From assembly GCA_023078555.1 (NCBI GenBank), contig CM041197.1, positions 7,410,842-7,474,841 of the forward strand: a DNA stretch of 64,000 bases, read 5' to 3'. The notes below the pieces were generated by a model, which saw nothing but the letters and a program-made list of their open reading frames with translations, was not told the origin of the DNA and made no database searches. Within the stretch, counting starts at the first letter, position 1, and every line of letters starts with the position of its first letter. The translations under genes and the position numbers were made by a program. Source of the stretch: Ulva prolifera. Taxonomy: Eukaryota; Chlorophyta; Ulvophyceae; Ulvales; Ulvaceae. This document shows, piece by piece, positions 11,715-22,169 of this stretch.

Positions 11715-13229
11715 TCACCCGGAACGATTCACGAGGCTGTAAATGCGCACGGTGCCGTCCCACGATGCAGTAAAAACTAAGCACGCATCGAGACTCCATG
11801 CTACTGACCTCACCCAATCGCTGTGCCCCCGCAGCTCATGTATGCGAGTGCCTGTGTCTACATCCCAAACTGCGGCAGTCTTGTCTCCAGACGCTGTAGC
11901 CACCCTGATCCCATGTGGGCTCCACACTACAGATCGGACCCGGTCCTTGTGCCCCCACAGCTCATGCAATTGGGTGCCAGTGACCGCATCCCACACTGCA
12001 GCGGTGGAGTCACGTGACCCCGTCGCCAGCCTGGACCCATCAGGGCTCCATGCTATCGCGTCGATCCAATCGCTGTGCCCTCGCAGCTCATGCATGCGCG
12101 CACCAGTGGCCGCGTCCCACACTGCAGCGGTGTGGTCACGTGACCCTGTGGCCAACCTGGAACCATTGGGGCTCCAAGCTACTGAGCCAACCAGATCACA
12201 GTGCCCACGCAGCTCATGCATGCGGATGCCAGTGGCAGCGTCCCACACAACGGCAGTATGATCGCTTGACCCCGTCGCCAATCTGGTGCCATCTGGGCTC
12301 CACACCACGGCACGCACCTTGTCGCTGTGCCCCTGGAGCATATACATGCAGGCGCCAGAGACCGCGTCCCACACTGCGGCAGGTCTGGCACCTGACGTCG
12401 TAGCCACCATGGACCCGGCAGGGCACCGTGCCGCCGAGCCGACCCAATTGTGCTCGACGCCTTTCAGATCACGCATGCGGGTGCCGGTGGCGGTGTCCCA
12501 GACAGCAGCAGCGCCATCCGTCGTGCTTGTTACAAAAGTGTCTCCAGAAGGTGATAGCGTCACCCCGTTGACCTCTCCCTTCGCGACTCTGACCTTCTGC
12601 CCCTTGGGTGAGCGCCGGGCCACCGCAGCTTGCGCGAGATCCATCACCCGGGCCTTGTCAGCGCTGCGGACGCTCTCCAGCTCCTGCACCTGCTGCTGAA
12701 GGCCCCGCACTTCCGCCGCTGTGTGATGTGCCTGCTCTGCGCTCTGCTGGCTACGCAGGAGGGCTGCCAGGCCCATGTAGGCGTTCACATCGTCAAAACG
12801 ATTCTTAAGGTGCCACCGCTTCTCCCCCATCATTTTCTCCACACTTGCCGCTTGTCGCAGGCGGTTGAGCTTGTTGCATTGCAGATACTCGTACATCGTT
12901 GCGCGGGCTTCATGCAGGGCATCGCAAACCGATTTGAAGCAACGCAGCAGCGCTTGATTGAGATCTGCGACGCCCTTGCCATCCGGGAAGAGCTGCCCAA
13001 GGCGGAGGAGCTCGCACACCACAGGCAAGCGGTTGATGGCAGTCAGCTGGATGTCCTTGCAGATCTCTTCGCACATGCCGGCTGCGATGGTGGCCTCCTG
13101 AAGGGATTGGGCGGCCTTTAGCACCTGCCCCGCCACATCCACCGGATTCATGGTGCACGAGATTGTGCCGAGGGCAGTGTCGATTGCAATGTCGAGCTGC
13201 CCCTCCACGGCTCCCATTTTCAGGCCCAT
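11715..13229 (-). CDS. MLKL/HeLo-like helical domain - coiled coil - seven WD40 repeats
   Basis: A single uninterrupted frame of 504 codons starting MGLKMGAVEGQ, in a region where other genes are split into many exons. Residues about 1-165 are predicted helical (LKAAQSLQEATIAAGMCEEI, LLRCFKSVCDALHEARATM). Their layout recalls the N-terminal four-helix bundle and brace of MLKL and the HeLo/RPW8-type cell-death domains; this is a fold impression, not a proven match. Residues about 165-205 look like a coiled coil (EVRGLQQQVQELESV). Residues about 212-500 are seven WD40 repeats of about 42 aa (LATGSRDHTAAVWDAATG), enough for one propeller. The last five repeats are very alike, which suggests recent internal duplication or conversion. 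It is the only minus-strand gene inside the receptor array. A sensor propeller on a membrane-acting domain is a plausible role. A simple scaffold WD40 protein is the alternative. Confidence 0.9.
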   Translation of the reverse strand: MGLKMGAVEGQLDIAIDTALGTISCTMNPVDVAGQVLKAAQSLQEATIAAGMCEEICKDIQLTAINRLPVVCELLRLGQLFPDGKGVADLNQALLRCFKSVCDALHEARATMYEYLQCNKLNRLRQAASVEKMMGEKRWHLKNRFDDVNAYMGLAALLRSQQSAEQAHHTAAEVRGLQQQVQELESVRSADKARVMDLAQAAVARRSPKGQKVRVAKGEVNGVTLSPSGDTFVTSTTDGAAAVWDTATGTRMRDLKGVEHNWVGSAARCPAGSMVATTSGARPAAVWDAVSGACMYMLQGHSDKVRAVVWSPDGTRLATGSSDHTAVVWDAATGIRMHELRGHCDLVGSVAWSPNGSRLATGSRDHTAAVWDAATGARMHELRGHSDWIDAIAWSPDGSRLATGSRDSTAAVWDAVTGTQLHELWGHKDRVRSVVWSPHGIRVATASGDKTAAVWDVDTGTRIHELRGHSDWVRSVAWSLDACLVFTASWDGTVRIYSLVNRSG

Positions 13230-14701
13230 GGTTCCGACTGCAGCAGCAAGAAACTCATCTGTTTGAAGGTGCGGGCCGGCGAATCCGTACTAGATGCAGA
13301 AGGGGTGCACGATGTAGACGGTTGTCGCAGTCTCAGTCCCGCACACATGTGCAGGATCCGACTATTCTGCTAATCCAGACTGTGTCATGTCACTCTGAAT
13401 GCAGAGTGAATAAAGTTGTGACTCATCACGTCATTTCATGATTTCGTGACGTCGTGGTTCTAGATCAGGGAAAACTGGCTTCGGCAGGCGCGACGTTGCA
13501 CCAGCAACATCCGATACCACACAGCTACGGGGAACCTCGCGCTGCATTCAACAGGCGAGAATATTGTAACATCAGTGCGCTGCAGTCGTCGCAGCGTCAT
13601 CCTGGATTGCTTGATTCCGACAACCTGCCTGGGCTGCGACAGCCAGACGGGGATGGGGCAGATCTCACAAACATGGCAAATAACGCACATAAACGTAGAC
13701 ATATTACACGCAATACGTTCGCCGACCTGCGAGACTACCGACCTTCGTGTGACACGAGAACATCAGATACCATCTGCTCGCGACTTTACGCATGCTTCCG
13801 ATTCAGGATCGGCCTGTTCAGACCTCAAGCTTAAATCAGGCACAGTACAGGTAACTTGCACTCCATCACTTTTCCGTGGGCATGTTTAGCCAGTTTCCGG
13901 GGCTTCACAGGACGCATGCCAGCGCTAGCGCGACGCTCATTTAAGCCACACGTGGTGCCGTAGATGGCAGAAGCTCAAGAATGGAATGCAAACACGCCAA
14001 GTTTCAGTTCATGAGCCATTTATTTGTCGAAGAAGTCATGGCGTACCCAAGAGTTGCGCGGCAGAGTCCCACAGACACGGGTGCCCTTGTCTCGGCTGCA
14101 GCTGTGAGTATCCGCACAATGATACCCGCGAAGGAATGTCAGACGACGTCTATGTTCCAAGCACAATGTCGGACAGGTGGGCTACACCGCGAAAGCAACA
14201 AGCACATTAAAAAATGCGGCGACACCAACAGCGCCGCGCGGCGTCAGTCGACATTTGCGCGGCTGTAAAACATCGGAAAGCAGATTGCCTAAAGCACAGC
14301 CATGTTAGCTGAATAATCCTTCGTTTTAGGTACGTCGCAGAGTTGTCACTGGACACTGACCACAGCCCCCCCTATCCCGAGATACTGGCGCAGGACTTGA
14401 GCTCATCATATACTTCATGAGCGCGCGCGCGCGCGCACGCACATGCACATCAGACGACGGCTTCTGCGGAAGATATTCCTTTGCTGTGAATGTGTACAAA
14501 CCCGCGCAAGAGTTTGAACAAGCAGCTGGAGAGATGGCTGGATGCAGACTCAGCACCCCCTCTCTAATGTCCCCGTTGATTCTGGTGGATCGGAGTGGTC
14601 TGCACGCAGGTCGTCGCAAACAACATCAAGCTTATGCGGGCGACGCCGGCGCCGTGTGCGTAGGCGGCGGCTCGGGCAGATGCGCTGTTGATGTGAAGTG
14701 C

Positions 14702-14747
14702 TTCACACTGGCAGCTGCATTTTAACAAATGCAGCTGCCAGTGTGAA
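14702..14747. repeat. Perfect hairpin with 21-bp arms and TAAC loop
   Basis: Arm 14702-14722 and arm 14727-14747 are exact reverse complements around the loop TAAC. The arms contain CACTGGCAGCTGC. The related sequence at about 31449-31470 has the left arm start (CTTCACACTAGCAGC) but no hairpin, so the inverted arm was added in this copy. Confidence 0.9.
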
Positions 14748-14754
14748 ACACATG

Positions 14755-14818
14755 TACGGCTCCTCTGGTTGTGCCCGCGGTGCTACCAGCCTTGCCTGCA
14801 TTGTCCTTGAAACACAAT
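14755..14818 (+). mobile_element. Short family 2 retroposon end inside an older repeat
   Basis: The plus strand reads GGTGCTACCAGCCTTGCCTG, then CATTGTCCTTGAAACACA, the typical family 2 terminus. The related repeat around 31450-31480 runs straight from CACTAGCAG to CCGATGCGAAGTGG without it, so this segment, with the adjoining hairpin, is an insertion. Confidence 0.55.
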
Positions 14819-14939
14819 GGTAGCCGATGCGAAGTGGTGTGAAGCACTGTGAAGCAGACAAGTGGCGGTCATCACGCGTCAGTCGCGAGGTGTACCGCGG
14901 CATACCGTTATCTCATACTATGAGATACTAAGCATCAGA

Positions 14940-15240
14940 GTGTATGTAGTTACAAAGGACAGAGGCCGGGCAGCGAGCCGTTGCCAGGAATACACACGCA
15001 AATCCACTCACGCAGTCATGGCACTAGGCCGGGTGTATGTATGTAGTTACAAAGGACAGAGGCCGGGGATCGAGCCATTGCTAGGAATTCACACGCAAAT
15101 CCACTCACGCAGTCATGGCACTAGGCCGGGCACGAGCACGTACCACAGCCCTACCGGTGATGCCAGCCAACGATTGAATCACTACAAGAACGACTTGACC
15201 AGGGACAGGCACCCGGAGGGCTGTTTGGTGAGCTCTCCCG
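14940..15240 (-). mobile_element. Family 1 retroposon tails, tandem pair
   Basis: Two copies in a row (from about 14944 and from about 15041) of the family 1 non-coding tail, each beginning TGTAGTTACAAAGGACAGAG on the plus strand and running to the CACTAGGCCGGG block. They continue into a piece ending near 15240 that reappears in reverse near 17990-18030. There is no coding capacity of note. Confidence 0.55.
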
Positions 15241-17989
15241 GGTGATCGAGCGCGACTTCAGCGCCACTCGAATAGCTATATTGAGAGTACCGTAGTAGCA
15301 GATCGTGAGATATGTTGTTCCTATGTGTATCTGCGGGTGTCCGGTACGGGCCTGCGCGTTCTTGGAGATGCATGTGGATCGTCAGGAGCGTGTGTTTGTG
15401 TGTGCATGCCACCTGCTTCGGTCTCCGATGTTCGTGATTAGCATGCGCCGGCGTTGTCCGTCGACGTAGAGACAATTTACGTACCCATGTGCGTTCTGTA
15501 TGCCTGGCACGAGTGCGTTGGCGGCATCGTGAGACTCTGCTTAGCATGGGGACACGCAGGTGAGCTGGTTCCCAGATCCGTCACCGCCTACGAATCACCA
15601 GATTCTTCGTACCCAATGACAGTCAAGTCTATCCTGCTGTTGGTGTCTGTCAATTTCGCGTGATCAGACGTGGAAGTCGCTGTCTTCACCGGTTGTAAGT
15701 ATCGTTCAGTCCATCTCGTGGCTGGTAGGATGATAACCCTGGGCGTCAATAACGCTCGTACAGACTGCACATAGTCAAATATCTGCATATTAGTGGCTTC
15801 GGAGGAGCCACTGGTGTATCACATGGCGCTTGGCCCCTCATGCGACGCGCGATTCCAGGCTGAGGTGCTTACTGCCTTCCTTTCGTCACCTTTGATAACG
15901 CGTATATCGGTCTACACTGCGCCTATGGACACACGACAGATCGTTGTTGTTCACATGTGTGTCGTCTCGCCGTCGTTGAATGTCGAGTCGGGCGCGTTCT
16001 GGCGAGGCCGACTTGGCTCGAGCTTTCCCATGACGCACATCAGGCATGTCCCTCGCTCGCCGAGTCTCCGCTCGCGCCAGAAACGGCGTACATCTTAATA
16101 ATGTAACAAAAGTGTGATGTTTGTGCTCTTCTGCGTCTCTTTACCGTCTTCTGTTGACGGATCGCGTTGCCCGGAAGTCGTTGTCGCGGGTGGGTTTTTA
16201 CTCTGTCCGTGGTAATTCGGCTTCCGGGTAATGCCGACGGGGAGCGTAAATCATACAGGATGCACCATTTCATCGTTGAGCGTCGCATACATGCATCATT
16301 AAGTATTGGTATGATCACAGACAAATTACAGCTCGTGTCGCGCCGATCACCCATCGCCGCTGCGCCGTGGCAGTATGCCACCAATCGCCTACCGGGAATC
16401 CCCATCAGCTCTACAACTTTGTCACATCACATATCACCGCCCTGGCGCAATGGTTGCCGCTCTGCACAAGCTCTGGTATACGAGGGCCGGCATCCGGCAA
16501 CCAGGCCTGCGCTTTGCAGGCGGATCAGCATGAAACGTAAATCAGGCAGAGACAAATATGGGCGAAATTCTCTCTTCTTCTGCTTGACTCCTATTACGAC
16601 CAGCAGACGGTTGCTTGTGTTCAAAGCCGTTGTTGTCGTGCCGTATCCAGCTGTTGCCTGCAAATGGGATGCTTTCAGAGGCATAGCAGTCACCACGACG
16701 TGCCATCGTGCTCATCATAGTGCACAACTGCTGAAAATTGCATCACAGGCGGGAGCAATCCTCACCTTCAGCTTGTGGTGGCAGGCCAATGGTGGCTGCA
16801 TCTGCTACCTCACAGGCTTCTCATTTGCCAGACTGCTCATGCAGCCGTTGCCCTGCACCAATCATCATGTCTTGAAGCAGCCGTACACTGTCAGCCTCAT
16901 GTCAGCGCCAGTGTTGACTGCGTGCAACACATCTTTTGCAGAAGCATACCTAGTATGGCGGGCCAGCTTCAGGTTGTCAGCCAGGCTGTGTACTGAAGCA
17001 GAAGCTAATCATTCGTGAAGGCACCTGTACCCATCAGCACGTGTCCATGCAAGAGCTAAACATGGCTTCTGCTTGGTGCTCCTGTCTCGAGGAGACACCT
17101 GTCGAAGTTCGGGACATTGCTGAGGCGTTTGTGACACCTGATGCTGAGTAAGGCATACCTGCGGTGAAGTGTCAACTTCGTCATGTTGCATTAAGAAGGC
17201 AGTACATCTGCATGCTTGACTCCCCTGCACACTCGAACTCGCTGTCATATGTTTTCTGGTCCATCCGCTAGATTGCACAGGAGCGGTCTCCGCTCCGACA
17301 TGCAATTTAACATGACCAGACAAATGGGCAACTTCGTACCCCCCAAATCGACATCTCCTGAAGATAACGTTATGCGACTCGATGTTGAATAGAGGCGTCC
17401 CATCGATTGGCATATTTCCTGTCGAGCTTAGGCGTACTCGTCTTGACCAATGATCGCTGCGGCACTGGGGTACGACGACAACGCTCTTGAGTTTACGTCT
17501 ACAGAGACAAAGAGACAGGAAGAATGCAGCTTTCACTGGTATCAATGGGCATGGTGGTGGCCATACTCTTCGCGGGGCTCGAATATCCGAAGTTGCAGCG
17601 TGGAAAACATGTATGTACACGAATTCGATACAATTTGCCTGGCCGAGACATGAGACAACTCTCCGTGTGTCGAGATAGCTTCAATGCTCCACGTGTGCGG
17701 CATCTAATCGTAGTGTCAATGGCGTGCGTAAATGGCGTGCACCACCACGGCCCCGCGAGGTGGCATGTTATGTGAACTTGAACTTATTCCGGCGTTCGGA
17801 TGCTCGCCGTCGCAAATTGAAAGACCCGGAGCAGGAAAGCATGCTGTTCCGGGCGATGGCACCCGACCAAACCACGCGCGACTGCCCGGAAGATGAGAAA
17901 TTCCGACTCCCGGGCACGCAGACGCGAGCTGCGTGACGCTCAACCCGGAACTCTCAACCAGGAGACCGTAGCCACCAGTGTCCCTGGTC

Positions 17990-18806
17990 AGCCCGCTCGC
18001 CCGGGAGCCTGTCCCTGGTCAAGTCATTCTTGTAGTGGAAGCCCCGCACGGAGCACAAGAGCATTCCCCTTGCACAACGCCACACTCCACCGGCGCAGAT
18101 CATTTGGCACAAACAAAGCACGGTTCCCTTTACCACACCGAGACGCAACCTCCGCCAGCCGATTCAAGTGATTCATGGCAGGCTGTCCCAAGCGAACATA
18201 TGCATGCGTCTCATGCATGCGTCTCATGTGATAACGGCACAAAAATGTATCCTATGCATCAGGGTCGTACAAACGATAATCATTGCGTTTCCGCACGTCC
18301 CGGGCTGCTGGGCCGCAATAGGTACCAGCACATGGGTTCACAACCGACACATCCCCTATGCACACAGCGTCACCCGGCGGCATAAACATGATGTCCCCCA
18401 GTTTCTCCTGGGCCACCGCCCTGAACACCTGATCCAGCGCCGTTGCCTGCGCGGCAGCGGCCTGCTCCCCAGGCCCCGCCGGATCCTGACCACCCGGCGC
18501 CGCCACCGCTGCCAGGGCCGCAGCCTGCGCTGCGTCTGGCGCGTGGCACCCCATCTGGGCGCTGTGTCCAGCATCGGCGTCGGCGGCCGGAGCAGGCGTA
18601 GGTGCCGGCGCCTCGTCCGCGCGCGCGGTTGGCGGCGGCGGCGGGGCTGCAGGCATCGGCACCTGCATGAACCTATGTATGCATACATACCTATGAACCT
18701 AACCGCATGAACCTATGTAGTTACAAAGGACAGAGGCCGGGCAGCGAGCCGTTGCCAGGAATACACACGCAAATCCACTCACGCAATCATGGCATGAACC
18801 TATGTA
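17990..18806 (-). mobile_element. Broken family 1 non-LTR-like element, with a small second insertion
   Basis: On the minus strand, 18668-18252 reads an Ala/Pro-rich segment ending GDIMFMPPGDAVCIGDVSVV and RKRNDYRLYDPDA, then stops. The neighbouring frame at 18242-18024 continues with LGQPAMNHLNRLAEVAS and RWSVALCKGNALVLRAG. A frameshift at the join means the element is dead. A separate 72-base family 1 tail (18720-18791) is flanked by the 15-mer GCATGAACCTATGTA at 18705-18719 and 18792-18806. A third copy of that 15-mer lies at 18665-18679, next to the larger fragment. Confidence 0.55.
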
Positions 18807-18872
18807 TGCATGATTACATAGCTGTATCCATTTGGACATTGACAAATCCGAAAGCCGGGACCGAAAGAGGCA

Positions 18873-19345
18873 TCCAGTGTTACAAGGACAAAGCAAGCAA
18901 GGCAGGGAGCACCGCGAGTAACAACCAGAGGAACTCACACAACGCAACGAGCCACACACAGCACACACCAACACAACCACGCAACGGCAGCACCTGCGCC
19001 GGCCACAGGCACACAGCCACACAGCCGCGCGGGTGGCGGGATCGTGTAGCGTATTGGCGCGTGGGTGTGTGTGTTGGGGGTTGGGTCTGGGCCGCGTGCG
19101 GGTGCGTGGGCGTGGGCGCGTGGGTCGGGTGTCAGTGTGTCGGGGCGTTTGGGGGTGGGTGCGTGTGGAGGTGCGTGTGGGGGTTGGTTCGTGTGGTGGT
19201 GCGTAGGAGTGTGGGGGTGTGTGGGTGCTTGTTGTGCCTTTGCGTTGGCTGTTGCTCTCCTGCTACGTGCGCATTGCGTTTCTCGTGCTCTCCCTTTTGG
19301 TCCCGGCGATTCTACCGGCCCCTCCGGCTTTTTCCATTGTAACAC
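18873..19345. mobile_element. Two family 2 retroposon pieces, opposite orientation
   Basis: 18873 to about 19030 starts GTTACAAGGACAAAGCAAGC (minus-oriented 3' end). About 19040-19345 is plus-oriented and ends GGCCCCTCCGGCTTTTTCC, then ATTGTAACACA. The same arrangement recurs at 30180-30784. The two parts meet in a GTGTGTG-rich zone. They are non-coding or decayed. Confidence 0.55.
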
Positions 19346-19579
19346 ACAGCCACACAGCCACACAGCCACACAGGCCGGCCTGCGCAGAGGGGTGCCCCTC
19401 GGGAGCCCCGTCCGCTTGACGCCACCAACCGATGGCCTCTGACTCCAGCCAGGCCGGGTCCGATGGGCGTGCGAGATGCCTTGGTTGGCATGTGGAGGGA
19501 TTGTGGAGACGGCGTGAACGATGCATTGTCCTGGGTACGGTGCGGCGTGGGCCGGCCAGGCTGCGCGGCGGTGTGCCGG

Positions 19580-20337
19580 GCTGACGCGGTGTGCTGTGGC
19601 TCGGGGTGGGGTTTGGGGCTATGGCGGCCCCCGGCAATCAGGAGGCCATGATGGGCGGCCTCAGGCAGCAGTGTGTTGGGCGTGGCCCTGTCATACGGCG
19701 GCGGGCGTTGTGGTGTTGGCGGTCGGGTTGCTGTGTGTGGGCCGTGGTTTCTGTGCGTGCATGTGTGCGTGTGTGGGTGTGTGCTGGGCGGTCTGCGGAT
19801 CTGTGACGTTTGCTGCGGGGGTGATGGGTTTTCTGGGCGTGGTGGGTGTCGCGTGCGTGGGTGGCTGGGTGTTTGCTTCGTCTGTTTGCTTTTTTTCGCG
19901 GTGCTGCCCGCCTTCCTGCCTTTGTCCTTGTAACACAGCCATACAGCCACACACAGACACACAGAGAGAGACAGAGAGAGACAGAGAGAGACAGAGAGAG
20001 ACAGAGAGAGACAGAGAGAGACAGAGGCAGAAAGAGGCAGACAGAGGCAGACAGAGGCAGAAAGACGCAGGCAGACACAGACAGACGCAGATAGACGCAC
20101 ACAGACGCAGATACAGACAGAGACAGACAGAAACAGAGACAGAGACAGACACAGACAGAGACACAGACAGGCAGAGACAGAGACAGAGGGAGACAGACAG
20201 AGACAGACAGAGAGAGACAAACACACAGAGAGAGACAAACACACAGACAGACATACAGACAGAGACAGACAGACACAGACACAGACAGACACAGACCCAC
20301 ACAGACACAGACAGACACAGACAGACACAGACAGACA
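19580..20337 (+). repeat. Family 2 end followed by a 400-bp AC/AG microsatellite
   Basis: The plus strand ends in GCCTTTGTCCTTGTAACACA near 19935. It passes directly into about 400 bases built from ACAGAG, ACAGAC and AGACAC units to about 20337. The array follows the 3' end of the retroposon, so it may have grown from its terminal repeat tail. Long Cys/Val/Leu/Ser frames on the minus strand here are translations of this array, not genes. Confidence 0.7.
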
Positions 20338-21305
20338 TTGGCACAGTGCTCCACTTCAGGACTCACCTCGTTCACGTAAGCCAGAATGATCCACTGCAAT
20401 CACGAAGTTGCCAACCAAAGTGACGTTCTGATGGACCTCCATGTTATTCTGCGGTGTTGATGTACGCTGTCTGGCTGTGCCGTTCAAGCAGCGATGAACA
20501 ACACACGACCGTACAGCAACAAACTGCCGGGCAACACCACAGACGACGCATCCACACTGGTAACGAACAGGTGCAAAAATGCTACAGACTGCGCTCGCCA
20601 GGAAGCCTCTGCTCGCGCGCCGCTGAGTGCCTGGTGGAATTCGAACGGGTCCGACCCTCCTGAGCCGTAAACAAGCTAAAGCTATCAAAACATTTCACAG
20701 TATATTTGAAAGATTAGAATACAGGGCGCAAGCGTTGGCGTGCCTCGGAGGGAGTTGCAGAGCACGAACTGTTACAAAGGCATACGCAGCTTTTGCACAG
20801 ATTTGATGCGAGAATAGAGGCGACCTGTATTCCGTGAAATTGTAAACATTCGTGCGCATCAATGAAGGGACCCTGTTGCTGCCATTCGATCGTACGCCAT
20901 GCTTACGTCGGACACGCTTCTCGCCATTGCCGCGGGGAAGCATCGGAGAGCGTCTCTGGGTATGCGTACCTCACCGTCACGACTATATACAGTTACATGT
21001 ACCTTTATGTCAATGTCAATCTGCGGAACACGCATAAAGACACTCGGCGTGTAGATGCAGCGTGTCACCGCCTGGTGAAGTGTGCTCAGACATAGGCGCA
21101 CTGCACGCAGCGACTTGTTGGCGACAGATGTTGACTCGACACGTGCAAAGCCGCAATTGTAACTCCGAAGACGTCATCTCTGCGCTGCAGATGCCTGGTC
21201 CGAATGCATTCTGCAGCGTGGCGTCAGGCCTGCCACTCGACTCCGTGCATGTATGATGCGGGCCTGGAGGACGCGATCCTGCCGGACTGAGTTGTGAGTG
21301 CGGTT

Positions 21306-22093
21306 GTTGTGTTCGTGTGTGTTACAAGGACAAAGCAAGCGAGGCAGGTAGCACCGCAAGCAAGAAGCAGGGGAAACGCACACCACGCAGCAAGCCACAC
21401 GAAACGCACACCAAAACACCCACGCAACGGCAGCACCCGCGCCGGACACAGCGACACGGCCACACAACCACACACACGCCCATGCCAACATGCCCATCCC
21501 CACCCGAACCCCGCCCAACAGCAAGGCGCACGAGCCCCGGAAGCACAAGTAGCCAAGGCCGCCCAGCAAACAATTGGAGGCGGGGGCCTCCCCGTGCTGG
21601 GGGTTGTTGCGGTCTCGCTGTTTGCAAACAGCGAGACCGCAACAACCCCCAGCACGGGGAGGCCCCCGCCTCCCCCAGCACAACCCCCCAACCCCAGCCC
21701 GCGCACACCACCCCACCCGCCCGCAAACCCACACCCGCAACCCCCAGAGGCCAGCCAAGCCCGCCCAAACCACCCGGCCGCGCCCCAACGGCGGGCCACA
21801 CACAGGCGCACGGGGAAGACACCAGCGAAACGCGGCACGCCCGAGCCGTCACCACAATAAAGCGGACAAGGCTGCGAGCGCACACGCAGCGGCAACTGCC
21901 CACCACGCAGCCCGGGCGGGTGCGCAGCGCTGCTCAAGCCGGGTGGCCCGTGAGCGGCGTGAGGTCATCGGACGGGACCGAAAGCCCCGTCAAAACAGCC
22001 TTGCCCGCATGACGCGCCATCAGCGGGGCAGCGGCATGCACCTGCCGAGCCACCGCGCGGCACAGCGTCGTGGACAGGTTGTGTTCGTGTGTG
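21306..22093 (-). mobile_element. Family 2 retroposon, 756 bp, 16-bp target-site duplication
   Basis: The 16-mer GTTGTGTTCGTGTGTG stands at 21306-21321 and 22078-22093. The element between (21322-22077) has its 3' end on the left (minus strand ends in TTTGTCCTTGTAA). The first part is nearly identical to 46381-46867. It then extends further toward its 5' end, with a segment encoding LARMTRHQRGSG that has a counterpart in reverse near 30345-30420. It carries a 98-bp palindrome at 21576-21673. It landed in the GT-rich start of a family 3 fragment. Confidence 0.8.
21576..21673. repeat. 98-bp perfect palindrome with no spacer
   Basis: Bases 21576-21624 and 21625-21673 are exact reverse complements, 49 bp each, meeting at TTTG/CAAA. 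The right arm is part of the normal element sequence. The left arm is extra: the sister copy at 46381-46867 runs from GCCCAGCAAAC straight into AAACAGCGAGACC. Confidence 0.95.
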
Positions 22094-22169
22094 CGTGTGA
22101 GTGTATGTTGATGTTTTTCGGATGAGATTCGGTTTCAGTGTTTGTTTTCTCCCGTTCACTCTTTTGTAA
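22094..22169 (+). mobile_element. Family 3 retroposon 3' fragment
   Basis: The plus strand carries GATGAGATTCGGTTTCAGTG and ends CCCGTTCACTCTTTTGTAA. It is interrupted at its left side by the family 2 element described at 21306-22093, so it is the older of the two insertions. Confidence 0.65.

Noticed and set aside
16167..17620. Frames of 283 codons (plus) and 203 codons (minus)
   Set aside because: I compared them with transposase and integrase motifs from memory and found no catalytic pattern. Neither shows a domain or a paralogue elsewhere in the window.
19943..20336. Regular short repeats considered as a CRISPR array
   Set aside because: Units are 6-8 bases without unique spacers. This is a eukaryotic microsatellite.
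19312..20399. Long minus-strand frames (338, 253 and 217 codons) rich in Cys, Val, Leu and Ser
   Set aside because: They are translations of the AC/AG microsatellite in several frames at once, plus adjoining retroposon fragments. No start context, domain or exon structure supports a gene.
21322..22125. Overlapping frames of 180-240 codons on both strands in the family 2 element, partly repeated at 46263-47022
   Set aside because: Both strands stay open because the DNA is GC-rich and repetitive. Composition is Pro/Thr/His or Cys/Val/Gly and changes through the palindrome, so these are not proteins.
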